Shown: positions 9,258 to 17,804 of the stretch, in pieces
Position numbering within the stretch: the first letter of the stretch is position 1
How the letters are laid out: each line of letters opens with the position of its first letter
IMG/VR virus record: IMGVR_UViG_3300003873_000004
Span: 1 to 64,000 of that record
Length of the DNA: 64,000 nucleotides
Origin: a virus
Reading direction: 5' to 3' (one strand)
Notes under the pieces: model-generated
What the model was told of the DNA's origin: nothing
The model's database searches: none
What the model saw: only the letters and a program-made list of their open reading frames with translations
Position numbers and translations under genes: made by a program

Positions 9258-9527
9258 TTGAGCGAAGAAATTACAAAAGAAGAATGGGCGCAGATAAAAT
9301 CTGCCTATCACGACCATCATGTGAGGATTCGAAATATCGAAGAGTATCTACATTTTCCTCCAGATTTCGGCCCCAGCGATCATGTTCATCAACATGTTAC
9401 GACGAAACTACAAGAAGAACGTAAAGCAGACAATCAAGCGCAGTTTATTAAATCGTTGTTTTTTGTTACAATGATTTTCATTCTCGGTTTAGTTGGATTG
9501 GGGGTGAAAGTATGGATATCTCAATGA
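9258..9527 (+). CDS. Small membrane-anchored protein
   Basis: An 89-residue protein with a TTG start preceded by AAGGA. The N-terminal two thirds is charged and soluble (EEITKEEWAQIKSAYHDHHV), with several His residues. Residues about 65-86 form one transmembrane helix (LFFVTMIFILGLVGLGVKVW), giving a C-terminal tail anchor. It overlaps the next gene by 16 nt. It could take part in lysis or superinfection control, but no family is recognised. Confidence 0.6.
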   Translation: MSEEITKEEWAQIKSAYHDHHVRIRNIEEYLHFPPDFGPSDHVHQHVTTKLQEERKADNQAQFIKSLFFVTMIFILGLVGLGVKVWISQ

Positions 9528-9886
9528 TGCTTTTAGATTCTACAGTCTGCGTGGCTAGTTTCATGTACATTAAAAAGGGACTAAAATTCATCGAAACAGC
9601 TAAGAATGACGACATTGTTCGCTATCCTGATTTAGTTATACGAGAACATTTTACAGATCATCTACAAGCGGTGGTCGTCGGATTAGTTGGTGGTTGTTTG
9701 TCATTGGTCTTTTCTATTGTTCATTTTATAGCACAGAATCTTTTTTTTATGGACGAGGAAGAATTGATCTTCATTGAGTATGGAACAGAGATTGGAATTG
9801 TTCTAGTTTTCGTTTCTGGAATAATGTTCATGTCTCATATGATCAAAGAAGAAACACCGGGGCACCCATTTTGTGTGAAGAATTAA
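9512..9886 (+). CDS. Small multi-pass membrane protein
   Basis: A 124-residue protein overlapping its upstream neighbour, so probably coupled to it. Two clear hydrophobic segments are visible, at about residues 50-70 (AVVVGLVGGCLSLVFSIVHF) and 93-112 (GIVLVFVSGIMFMSHM), with acidic residues between them. It has no recognised family. The cluster 9258-11367 lies where T4 has whisker or lysis-unrelated genes, so its function remains open. Confidence 0.55.
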   Translation: MDISMMLLDSTVCVASFMYIKKGLKFIETAKNDDIVRYPDLVIREHFTDHLQAVVVGLVGGCLSLVFSIVHFIAQNLFFMDEEELIFIEYGTEIGIVLVFVSGIMFMSHMIKEETPGHPFCVKN

Positions 9887-10046
9887 ATCGTTTCTAACGC
9901 GTTTGAATTTTCTTTTGATATAACCACTAAGGCTTACCTATAAAAACGTCACAGTGTTCATTCTACACGTCTTGCTGACTATGTTTCATAATGCTAACAC
10001 ATTCAATTTGACATGTCAAGTATTATTTTTGATCAAATCGTACGAA

Positions 10047-10054
10047 GCTAAATA
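10047..10054 (+). promoter_or_regulatory. Late promoter GCTAAATA
   Basis: GCTAAATA lies 25 nt before the ATG at 10080 and is followed by an AGGAG ribosome site. The 160 bases between the previous stop (9886) and this box contain no gene I can support. Confidence 0.7.
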
Positions 10055-10079
10055 ATATGACAGGAGAATATTATATAAT

Positions 10080-10244
10080 ATGGCAGCAAACACCACTGAC
10101 GGCACAGATGGAAAAATTCAAATCATTTCTGATGCCACTCTGTTCACTGTTCCGGGCGACTGGAAAATTCAAGCGTCAGTGACAATAGGAACTTCAACTT
10201 GGAATTCTAACATCAAGAATTTCTTGGTTCAAGCTAATCTATAA
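10080..10244 (+). CDS. 54-residue late protein
   Basis: A short frame starting at an ATG 8 nt after AGGAGA and driven by the late promoter at 10047. The product is acidic and beta-prone (DGKIQIISDATLFTV, then DWKIQASVTIG) and has no membrane segment. Its TAA overlaps the next ATG (TAATG), indicating translational coupling. The family is unknown. The good promoter, ribosome site and coupling argue that it is real. Confidence 0.6.
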   Translation: MAANTTDGTDGKIQIISDATLFTVPGDWKIQASVTIGTSTWNSNIKNFLVQANL

Positions 10245-10480
10245 TGGAAGAACCAAAAGAAGATGTCGATTTATGGAAACATCGTAGAGGTCTAGCTATG
10301 AAATCATTTTATTGTGCTGTGACTATTATGATTGCTGTATTGGTATTCTTTTTCTTTGGCAATCCAGAAAGAATCAAAGCGGCATCAGAAGTCGGCACGG
10401 TAGCAATAGCAATGTTCGGATTCTTTGCTTCTATTATCGGGGCATATATTGGGGCATCAGCGTGGACGGACAAAAAATGA
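10244..10480 (+). CDS. Two-helix membrane protein, holin-like topology
   Basis: A 78-residue protein with two hydrophobic segments (about 22-39 AVTIMIAVLVFFFF and 48-70 GTVAIAMFGFFASIIGAYIG) separated by a charged turn, and a charged N-terminus. Size and topology fit a class II holin but are not diagnostic. The stop codon overlaps the start of the next gene (ATGA). Coupling to a single-anchor exported protein makes a membrane or lysis module possible. Confidence 0.5.
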   Translation: MEEPKEDVDLWKHRRGLAMKSFYCAVTIMIAVLVFFFFGNPERIKAASEVGTVAIAMFGFFASIIGAYIGASAWTDKK

Positions 10481-11367
10481 AAATATTAGGAATTCTAAAA
10501 GAAATAATTTTGATTTCTTTGCTGGTATTTGCTGGATTTGCTTATTATACGTCGTCCCATAATACAACACAATTACATGGAACTACAGCACACAAGATTT
10601 CAGAAGGGGTAGCACAAGGCACTACAAAAATTGTTCATTCTATTTCTAAAACTGAAATAGATGCTAGAATAGCGGCAGAAGTATCAAAACAAGTAATCAA
10701 AGCAAAAGCAGAAATATATGCTCAAGTCAAAGGTAATTGGGCTGGCAAAAACAACGAACATTCAAAACTTGTTGATAGATATAAAACAAAGAAGAAAACA
10801 TTAGAATGGAAAGATGGAACAACTGGCGAAACCATGCCTATTGGTGTAGCTATATATTCACCAAAACATGACAGATGGACAGCTAAAGCATATAATCTAA
10901 AATTCAAAACTCAAATTGTTCGAACTATAGATAAAGATGGCGGTGTTCATAATACCGTAGCTTTGAGCGCGAAACCCGCACATTTGAAAGGCTGGGAGAA
11001 CAAAAACTTTCCGATCAATATGGACTTGAATCAGTCAGTTTTTACAGAAGTAGAAAATTCAATCTATTTCTGGTCGTGGTGGAATCCAACTTTGTCTCTT
11101 GGTGGTGTCAGTTTGATAGGGCCAAACGGGTTTCGAACTGGCGCGTTTTTGAAATTCAACTTTATGAATTATGGGTATAAAAGCCAACTTCCAGTCTGGC
11201 AAGTTCTTTCTCCATCATTGATATTGTCAAATTCAAATTTGATTTTTGGCATAGAATTCATCAGTTATAATCTTGGGGAAATTCTTCCGGTGATCAAGGA
11301 TTTACATATTGGCGCAGGAATCGACACAAACAAAGACGTTATATTTTCTATCGCATCAGTATTCTAG
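10477..11367 (+). CDS. Membrane-anchored exported protein of unknown function
   Basis: I choose the ATG at 10477 (ATGA overlap with the previous stop), which gives 296 residues; a longer frame from 10312 would run over the upstream gene. Residues 7-26 (LKEIILISLLVFAGFAYYTS) form an N-terminal signal anchor. Residues 45-90 are helical and charged. The C-terminal 200 residues are beta-rich with many aromatic residues (SIYFWSWWNPTLSLGGVSL). Exposure outside the inner membrane is inferred. The family is not recognised. Confidence 0.55.
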   Translation: MKILGILKEIILISLLVFAGFAYYTSSHNTTQLHGTTAHKISEGVAQGTTKIVHSISKTEIDARIAAEVSKQVIKAKAEIYAQVKGNWAGKNNEHSKLVDRYKTKKKTLEWKDGTTGETMPIGVAIYSPKHDRWTAKAYNLKFKTQIVRTIDKDGGVHNTVALSAKPAHLKGWENKNFPINMDLNQSVFTEVENSIYFWSWWNPTLSLGGVSLIGPNGFRTGAFLKFNFMNYGYKSQLPVWQVLSPSLILSNSNLIFGIEFISYNLGEILPVIKDLHIGAGIDTNKDVIFSIASVF

Positions 11368-11374
11368 CTAAATA
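11367..11374 (+). promoter_or_regulatory. Late promoter GCTAAATA for the neck operon
   Basis: The box begins at the last base of the previous stop codon and is separated from the ATG of gene 13 (11380) by 5 nt. No ribosome site fits in between, so the mRNA would be nearly leaderless. Confidence 0.65.
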
Positions 11375-11379
11375 CAGAC

Positions 11380-12555
11380 ATGGCTATTACTACTCAAGAC
11401 CAACTAATTCAATACTGTTATCGAAATCTTGGTGCCCCTGTTGTCAATATCGAAGTATCACTAGATCAGGCGATTGATCGAGTTTCCGATGCGGTTCAGT
11501 TTTTCACAGAACGACATTATGACGGCACTGAAGAAGTATGGTATCATCGAACCGTTTCTTATCAGGATTCTCTTAATGGTTATCTGACAATTCCGCCAGA
11601 ATATTCCGCTATGATTGATATTCTTGGCCCATCTGGAAATGGTTCTGGTGTTGATAATCTTGACAACTTTCAATTTCACTTCATGCAGAATCTTAACGCT
11701 GTGATGTCTAAGCATGGTGGAAATATTGGCGGGCAAATTAGCAACTATTATATTCAGATGTCTCATTTGGATATGATTCAAAACCTACTACAACAAGATC
11801 ACAATTTTGATTATAACGCCACGTCACATATTCTAAGACCAAGATTTCGTCTGAATAGTATTGGTTCAGCTAATTTATTGAAAGATTCGATTGATCTAAC
11901 CACTTCTAACTGGACTTATGCTAACAGCGCCCCAACAGCAGGCGTACTAGATCAAAATGGTACAAACAAAGCATATTCGGTCACTTCTACGGCCGTTGGA
12001 TTATTTTCTGTGTCACAGACAATTTCGACAAAACGATATGTTCGTGGTACATATACTGCTATAATTCCAATCTCGAAAGGAACATATGCGGGCAATCTTA
12101 CTATGACAGTATCAGACGCCAATGGAATTGTAGCAACTTCAACAATTGTACCCGGCACTTTATGGAATGATGAATTTTTAGAAGTGATTTTCCCCGCAAC
12201 ATCAGCAAATGATATTATTCTAAAAATTGAAGGGACAGCCACGGCAGGAACCGAAAATTTCAACATCTTTCAGCCAGTGCTATATCTTAACAAAACCTTG
12301 ATCATTCATGGATATAAAACTGTCACTCCGGGCAATAGTTCAGTTTATGATAATCGTTGGCTGAAAAAATATTGTACTTCTTTGATAAAGCGTCAATGGG
12401 GCAGCAATTTGAAGAAGATGAGCGGGATTCAAATGCCCGGCGGCGTAGAGCTGAATGGTCAGGCAATCTTCGACGAAGCAGAACAAGAAATAGAAAAACT
12501 GATGGAATCCTTCCAGCTTGACTTTCAGACTTTGCCAGTAGATACTTGGGCGTAA
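11380..12555 (+). CDS. 13: Neck protein gp13 with an inserted beta-sandwich-like domain
   Basis: The 391-residue neck protein that, with gp14, closes the filled head for tail joining. The N-terminus matches gp13 (YCYRNLGAPVVNIEVS, then DAVQFFTERHYDGTEEVWY). The C-terminal part also fits (DNRWLKKYCTSLIKRQWGSN, PGGVELNGQAIFDEA). T4 gp13 is 309 residues, while here about 140 residues (roughly 165-305) form an extra Ser/Thr-rich block beginning SIDLTTSNWTY and ending near FNIFQPVLYLN. That block has the look of a carbohydrate-binding-module-type beta sandwich. It is followed by genes 14-17 in T4 order. Confidence 0.85.
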   Translation: MAITTQDQLIQYCYRNLGAPVVNIEVSLDQAIDRVSDAVQFFTERHYDGTEEVWYHRTVSYQDSLNGYLTIPPEYSAMIDILGPSGNGSGVDNLDNFQFHFMQNLNAVMSKHGGNIGGQISNYYIQMSHLDMIQNLLQQDHNFDYNATSHILRPRFRLNSIGSANLLKDSIDLTTSNWTYANSAPTAGVLDQNGTNKAYSVTSTAVGLFSVSQTISTKRYVRGTYTAIIPISKGTYAGNLTMTVSDANGIVATSTIVPGTLWNDEFLEVIFPATSANDIILKIEGTATAGTENFNIFQPVLYLNKTLIIHGYKTVTPGNSSVYDNRWLKKYCTSLIKRQWGSNLKKMSGIQMPGGVELNGQAIFDEAEQEIEKLMESFQLDFQTLPVDTWA

Positions 12556-12559
12556 ATAA

Positions 12560-13198
12560 ATGATCAATCCGTTCATTCAAACAAATCTAGCAACAAACAC
12601 AGCAGAGCAAAATCTGATACATGATCTAGTGGCAGAGTCAATTCAATTTAATGGAATAGATTTTGTTTATCTTCCAAGAACAATGAACAACGATGATCCT
12701 TTATTTCATGAGTCAACACAATCTACCTTTTCACAAGTGTTCACTATAGAAGGATATCTTGAAAGTGTAGAATCATTCGAAGGTGACGGCGATATGTTAT
12801 CTGGATTGGGCTTGTCTATCAAAGATCAAGCATCCATCCAGTTCGCACAACGTAGATTTAGAACTGTTACAGGTAAATATCTTCCAATAGAGGGGGATTT
12901 ACTTTATTACAAAAACGCCAAGAGTATTTTCGAAATCAAATTTGTTCAGAATGAATCGCAGTTTTATCCTATGGGTACTTTACCATCGTTCAAAATGACC
13001 TGTGAAAAATATGAATATTCTGGCGAAACTTTCACAACTGGAATTCCAGAACTAGACGCATTGAATAACACGGTCGTAGATTCCGTGGGTGATACAGTTT
13101 CTGTCCCAGCAAATTATAATGATGCTAATATTCCTATTCAGATAGAAGCAGATACGGTGATGTCTTTCAGTGAAACAAATCCTTTCGGTCAAGCATAA
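12560..13198 (+). CDS. 14: Neck protein gp14
   Basis: A 212-residue homologue of T4 gp14 (256 residues), the second neck protein joining head and tail. The diagnostic stretches are AEQNLIHDLVAESIQFNGID followed by VYLPR, the FGxx-type middle with MLSGLGLSIKDQASIQFAQR, and the RPxEGDLLYY-like segment LPIEGDLLYYKNAKSIFEI. It begins 4 nt after gene 13. GTAAATA just upstream (12552) resembles a weak late box. Confidence 0.83.
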   Translation: MINPFIQTNLATNTAEQNLIHDLVAESIQFNGIDFVYLPRTMNNDDPLFHESTQSTFSQVFTIEGYLESVESFEGDGDMLSGLGLSIKDQASIQFAQRRFRTVTGKYLPIEGDLLYYKNAKSIFEIKFVQNESQFYPMGTLPSFKMTCEKYEYSGETFTTGIPELDALNNTVVDSVGDTVSVPANYNDANIPIQIEADTVMSFSETNPFGQA

Positions 13199-13209
13199 GG
13201 AGAATCTAA

Positions 13210-13944
13210 ATGTTAAGTGGAAATCCTTATTACTTCTCATCTATCAGAAAAGTTGTCGTTGGCATTGGAGCAATGTTCAACAATCTAAAATTGGTTGGTG
13301 GTGGTCAAACAATCAAAGTTCCTCTAGCTTATGCGGCGCGGGAAGCATATTGGTCTAAGTTACACGAACAGGACGCTACTGGCAATCGATTGTTCGAAAC
13401 AACTTTACCCAGAATGTCGTTTTATATGACAGGTCTTGACTATGATCCTACCAGACAGAAAAATGCGCTGAATCGTAATCAAACGCAAAGCACAACAAAT
13501 CCAAACAATCTATTTTCACAACTACAACCGATTCCATACAATCTGGCGTTCGAAGTAATTGTGTACACTCGAGAAATTGAGGATTCCCTACAATTGATCG
13601 AACAAATATTGCCTACGTTCACGCCATCGTATAACCTGTCTTTGAATATGATTCCACAGATGAATTTCTCTCAAGATGTGCCAATCGTATTAGACGGTGT
13701 AACAACAGAAGATAATTACGAAGAAGGCTTGTCTGGAAATAGAATTATTACATGGAATTTAGCATTGACCGCTAAATCTAACTTATATCCTCCGGTTGTT
13801 GATTCTGCCCGTATTTCGAAGCAAACTACAACAACATTTTTACAGCCATCTATGACTACGCAACTAGAACAGATTGGTGTTGCTGTTGTTCCGCTTACCG
13901 CCAAAATCACTGATCCACACACGATCAGTACCACAATAGCATGA
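13210..13944 (+). CDS. 15: Tail sheath stabiliser gp15
   Basis: A 244-residue homologue of T4 gp15 (272 residues), which caps the sheath and tube and connects to the neck. The N-terminal YYFSSIRKVVVGIGAMFNNL is the conserved gp15 start, followed by IKVPLAYAAREAYWSKL. Later come PRMSFYMTGLDYDPTRQ and YNLAFEVIVYTREIEDSLQL. It has an AAGGAG ribosome site and its stop overlaps gene 16 (ATGA-type). Confidence 0.85.
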   Translation: MLSGNPYYFSSIRKVVVGIGAMFNNLKLVGGGQTIKVPLAYAAREAYWSKLHEQDATGNRLFETTLPRMSFYMTGLDYDPTRQKNALNRNQTQSTTNPNNLFSQLQPIPYNLAFEVIVYTREIEDSLQLIEQILPTFTPSYNLSLNMIPQMNFSQDVPIVLDGVTTEDNYEEGLSGNRIITWNLALTAKSNLYPPVVDSARISKQTTTTFLQPSMTTQLEQIGVAVVPLTAKITDPHTISTTIA

Positions 13945-14354
13945 ATTCTATAGAAGAATCTTTCGATATTGAACCAGACGAAAATGTTGTCGTTAGAGTA
14001 CAGATAGAACCGGCCACAAGAAAGTCTAACACAGAAGAACCAACAAAGCAAGACTTCGTTGATGATTATAATTTTGCTCGAGATACCCTGAATACAGTTA
14101 TCAAGACTGGAGTAGAAGCATTAAATGGTGTTATGAACTCTGCTGCTGAATCCGGTCATCCCAGAGCATATGAAGTTGTTGCTACATTGTTGAATCAATT
14201 ATCTGGAGCATCGAAAGATTTGCTTTCTCTGTCAGAAGTCGCCACAAAAATTGCTCCTGTAGAATCAGAAAAGAAAGATAAGTCAGAAGATTATTTCGTA
14301 GGTTCGACAAAAGAATTGAACGCGATGATCGAAGATGGAAAAGATGGCAAGTAA
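13941..14354 (+). CDS. 16: Small terminase subunit gp16
   Basis: A 137-residue small terminase, regulator of packaging initiation and of the gp17 motor. Its central helical hairpin carries the typical pattern DYNFARDTLNTVIKTGVEAL followed by SGHPRAYEVVATLLNQL (residues about 40-90), which builds the ring oligomer. The N-terminus is acidic. It is nested between genes 15 and 17 by overlaps at both ends, as in T4. Confidence 0.85.
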   Translation: MNSIEESFDIEPDENVVVRVQIEPATRKSNTEEPTKQDFVDDYNFARDTLNTVIKTGVEALNGVMNSAAESGHPRAYEVVATLLNQLSGASKDLLSLSEVATKIAPVESEKKDKSEDYFVGSTKELNAMIEDGKDGK

Positions 14355-15933
14355 AACCGGATATCTTGGAAATAGAAATCTAAAGCCCGCGGGAACAGAA
14401 GTAAAATTTACCAAGAAACAAGTCGCTGAATATATTAAATGTAAAAACGATGTTTTATATTTTGCTGAGCATTATTTCAAAATTGTATCATTAGATGATG
14501 GTTTAATAACAATAAAACTTTGGGAACACCAAAAAAAGTTTCTAAACACCCTCAAGGACAATAGGTTCGTTATAGCCTGTTGTGGACGACAAACATCAAA
14601 ATCGACAACTCTAACCATTGATATTCTACACTATATGCTTTTCAACGATCATAAAACGTGTGCCATATTAGCAAACAAACTGGCAACGGCTAGAGAAATT
14701 TTCTCTAGAGTTCAACTAGCATATGAGAAACTTCCTAGTTGGTTGCAACAGGGAGTTATCGAGTGGAATAAAGGCAGTTGTTCTCTAGAAAATGGTTCGA
14801 AAGTAATTTGCTCTGCTTCTTCTGGTTCGTCGATACGTGGCATGAGTATAAATTTTCTTATGATAGACGAAGTAGCAATTTTCGATTCTAATATTTGGGA
14901 AGAATTTTACACATCGACATATCCTACTATTTCTTCTGGTAAAAAATCAAGAATTGTCCTTGTATCGACAATGAAAGGACTTAATCATTTTTATCATTTG
15001 TTTACAGATGCTAAACATGGAAGGAACGAATTTGCTTGGCACGAAGCAGACTGGACATGTGACCCAAGAAGAGACGAAGAATGGAAGCGTCAAACAATCG
15101 CCAATACATCAGAAGAAGCGTTCGCTCAAGAACATCTCAACATTCCGTTCGGCAGTTCTCTGTCTCTAATTTCTTCTACCAAACTACAAACGCTGACGAT
15201 ATTAGACCCAATCGAATTTCGTGACGCTCTAAGATTTTATGTGAAACCAGAAAAGGGTCATTCTTATGTCACTGTTGTAGACGTATCTCGAGGAAAGGGA
15301 TTAGATAATTCAGCATTTTCGGTAATTGATGTGACTGATTATCCTTTTAAACAAGTTGCTACATATTATGATGATTCAATTTCGCCTTTGATTTATCCGT
15401 CTATCATACAGACAATAGCTAGAACATATAACGAAGCTGCTATATTGGTCGAAACAAATGATATTGGTGAATCCATAGCAACAAAATTACATTATGATTT
15501 AGAATATCCAAATGTTGTATGGATTAGGCCAAAAGACGGAAAGAAATCCATTGGCGTTAGAACCACTAAATCTGTCAAAGCTAAAGGCTGTTCTAATCTA
15601 AAAGATATTATAGAGAAAGATGTTCTTATTGTCAACGATAAAAACACTATCACAGAATTAACCGGATTCATTCAGAAAGGTAGTTCATACGAAGCGGATT
15701 CTGGGTTTCATGATGACCTAGTGATGGGATTAGTGCTGTTTGCTTGGTTTGTAGAAACGGTAGAATTTGGAAACTGTAGAGAAAGTTTTTCGTTATCAAC
15801 TAATGCGTATGGACAAGAGATCAAAAAATTAGAAGATGAAATAGGAACAGCATTTTTCATAGATGACGGATTAGACGAATCAGAAAATATCATCGTTGGA
15901 GAAGTGGCAGCGTGGTCTAGCGCTGTTATATGA
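14335..15933 (+). CDS. 17: Large terminase subunit gp17
   Basis: The 532-residue DNA-packaging ATPase and nuclease (T4 gp17: 610). The Q motif is LWEHQKKFL. The Walker A region reads GRQTSKSTT (about residues 83-91); the usual Gly before the Lys is Ser. The Walker B region is FLMIDEVAIF. The C-terminal RNase H-like nuclease begins VTVVDVSRGKGLDNSAFSVI and has a late acidic motif in SGFHDDLVMGL. It overlaps gene 16 by 20 nt. An alternative start at 14344 would remove three residues. Confidence 0.9.
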   Translation: MEKMASKTGYLGNRNLKPAGTEVKFTKKQVAEYIKCKNDVLYFAEHYFKIVSLDDGLITIKLWEHQKKFLNTLKDNRFVIACCGRQTSKSTTLTIDILHYMLFNDHKTCAILANKLATAREIFSRVQLAYEKLPSWLQQGVIEWNKGSCSLENGSKVICSASSGSSIRGMSINFLMIDEVAIFDSNIWEEFYTSTYPTISSGKKSRIVLVSTMKGLNHFYHLFTDAKHGRNEFAWHEADWTCDPRRDEEWKRQTIANTSEEAFAQEHLNIPFGSSLSLISSTKLQTLTILDPIEFRDALRFYVKPEKGHSYVTVVDVSRGKGLDNSAFSVIDVTDYPFKQVATYYDDSISPLIYPSIIQTIARTYNEAAILVETNDIGESIATKLHYDLEYPNVVWIRPKDGKKSIGVRTTKSVKAKGCSNLKDIIEKDVLIVNDKNTITELTGFIQKGSSYEADSGFHDDLVMGLVLFAWFVETVEFGNCRESFSLSTNAYGQEIKKLEDEIGTAFFIDDGLDESENIIVGEVAAWSSAVI

Positions 15934-15951
15934 AAGCAAAAATGCCGTTTA

Positions 15952-15959
15952 GCTAAATA
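15952..15959 (+). promoter_or_regulatory. Late promoter GCTAAATA for gene 18
   Basis: GCTAAATA lies 31 nt upstream of the sheath ATG and is followed by a strong AAAGGAG ribosome site, as expected for a highly expressed protein. Confidence 0.75.
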
Positions 15960-15990
15960 AAATAAAGCAAATTTTTAAAGGAGAAAAATT

Positions 15991-17790
15991 ATGGGTCTAA
16001 GTTTAAGCCCTAGTGTGAATGTCAAAGAAATTGACCTAACTACATCTATCCCGGCCGTCGCAACATCTATTGGCGCAATCGTTGGTAATTATGTATGGGG
16101 GCCAGTCGACGAACATACGCTAGTCACACGCGAAGATGATCTTGTTTCGAGATTTGGTCTTCCAAACGATATAACGGCTGGGGATTTCTTTTCTGCCGCA
16201 AACTTTCTGGCGTATTCTGGTAATCTGCAGGTTATTCGAGTAACAGACGCGCTAGCACGAAATGCGTCTGATAATGCCTCCGCTACTGCTGTTGTCAAAA
16301 ATTTCACAGATTTCGAAGCAAAGAACGGCGCAGCCATTGTAGATGGTTGGGGTTCAGCTATTGTAGCCAAGTATCCCGGTGTTTACGGCAATGATATTAC
16401 AGTAGATGTTGCTGATGCGACCACTTTCAGCAATGTACGTCTAGTACACGGCGCTGTAACAGGCACAGCCTTTGCTCTTGCTGATACTTTAACAGGCGGA
16501 ACGTCTAGTGCTGTTGGTACGATTGTTCGACTGATTTCAGCAACAGAAGTAGAAATCACAGTAACGTCTGGCGTATTTGCTGACAATGAAACGATTACAT
16601 CTTCTGGTACTGGTACATCGGTTATTTCTATTGTGTCTGGTTGGGATAGCAACTCAATGTTCGACTTTGCTCCAACCGGAACAGAAATTGCGGTAGTTGT
16701 GTATAAAGCTGGTGCTGCTGTAGAAAACTTTTTAGCAGATACTAACATTGCGGCTAAGGATTATCAAGGCAATTCAACATTTGTAGACAATCTGGTTGGT
16801 CGTCAATCATCTTATATTTGGACAAACTCACCAATCATGACTGGCGCGGATGCTAATTTGGCCGCCCAACACTATGTTCTAAGCGGTGGTGTAGATTCCG
16901 GTGTTCCTACTGCTGGTGAGTACGAAGCTGGTTGGGTACTATTTTCCAATCCAGATGTTCTAGATGTCAATTTGCTGATCACTGGTGCCGCTGGCCCGAT
17001 TGTTGGTAAATATGTAATTCAGAACGTAGCAGAAACACGTCTTGATTGCGTGGCTTTCGTATCACCAAACGCTTCTGATGTTGTAAATAACGTATCGGCC
17101 GCAGCAAATGTCGCCGCATTGCGTGCCGTTGGCGGTTCATTGAATCTATCATCTTCTTATGGCGTAATGGATGGTAACTTCAAATATCAGTATGATCGTT
17201 ATAATGACGTTTATCGCTGGTTGCCACTAAACGGCGATATTGCCGGACTATGTGCTTTCACTGATCATGTAGCAGACGCTTGGTATTCACCTGCAGGTTT
17301 CAATCGCGGCAATATCAAGAATGTTGTCAAGTTGGCTTTCAATCCAAACAAAGCAGAACGTGATTTACTGTTCAAGAACAACGTAAATCCTGTTGTAACT
17401 TTCAAGGGTCAAGGAACCGTACTATTCGGCGATAAGACAATGCAGACCAAGCCAAGTGCTTTCGATGCTATCAATGTTCGTCGACTGTTTATCGTACTTG
17501 AAAAAGCAATCGCTACAGCGGCTAAGTATTCATTGTTCGAGTTGAATACGGCCTTCACGCGTTCGCGGTTTGTAAACGGCGTTTCTCCCTTCCTGCGCGA
17601 CGTAAAAGGACGTCAAGGTGTTTATGACTTTGCTGTTGTTGCTGATGAACGAAACAACACACCTCAGGTCATCGACAGCGGAGAATTTAGAGCGGATATT
17701 TATATCAAGCCTTCACGTTCTATCCGTAATATTTCACTATCTTTTGTTGCTGTTCGCACTGGCGTAAGTTTCAAAGAAGTAATTGGTTAA
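15991..17790 (+). CDS. 18: Tail sheath protein gp18
   Basis: A 599-residue contractile sheath protein (T4: 659). The N-terminus LSPSVNVKEIDLTTSIPAV is the typical sheath opening, followed by GNYVWGPVDEH. The C-terminal third carries the most conserved core: FKGQGTVLFGDKTMQTKPSA, FDAINVRRLFIVLEKAI, and IYIKPSRSIRNISLSFVAVR at the end. The middle (about 120-250) is the variable surface domain. Codon use and the ribosome site suggest high expression. Confidence 0.93.
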   Translation: MGLSLSPSVNVKEIDLTTSIPAVATSIGAIVGNYVWGPVDEHTLVTREDDLVSRFGLPNDITAGDFFSAANFLAYSGNLQVIRVTDALARNASDNASATAVVKNFTDFEAKNGAAIVDGWGSAIVAKYPGVYGNDITVDVADATTFSNVRLVHGAVTGTAFALADTLTGGTSSAVGTIVRLISATEVEITVTSGVFADNETITSSGTGTSVISIVSGWDSNSMFDFAPTGTEIAVVVYKAGAAVENFLADTNIAAKDYQGNSTFVDNLVGRQSSYIWTNSPIMTGADANLAAQHYVLSGGVDSGVPTAGEYEAGWVLFSNPDVLDVNLLITGAAGPIVGKYVIQNVAETRLDCVAFVSPNASDVVNNVSAAANVAALRAVGGSLNLSSSYGVMDGNFKYQYDRYNDVYRWLPLNGDIAGLCAFTDHVADAWYSPAGFNRGNIKNVVKLAFNPNKAERDLLFKNNVNPVVTFKGQGTVLFGDKTMQTKPSAFDAINVRRLFIVLEKAIATAAKYSLFELNTAFTRSRFVNGVSPFLRDVKGRQGVYDFAVVADERNNTPQVIDSGEFRADIYIKPSRSIRNISLSFVAVRTGVSFKEVIG

Positions 17791-17804
17791 GGAGAATATA
17801 ACTA

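Noticed and set aside
8748-9320. Minus-strand frame of 190 codons
   Set aside because: Antisense to the 149-residue gene in the GC-rich island; no ribosome site and a protein-like plus strand explain the openness.
12552-12558. GTAAATA before gene 14 as a late promoter
   Set aside because: The first base differs from the CTAAATA/TATAAATA set and it is only 1 nt from the ATG; gene 14 can be read with gene 13.
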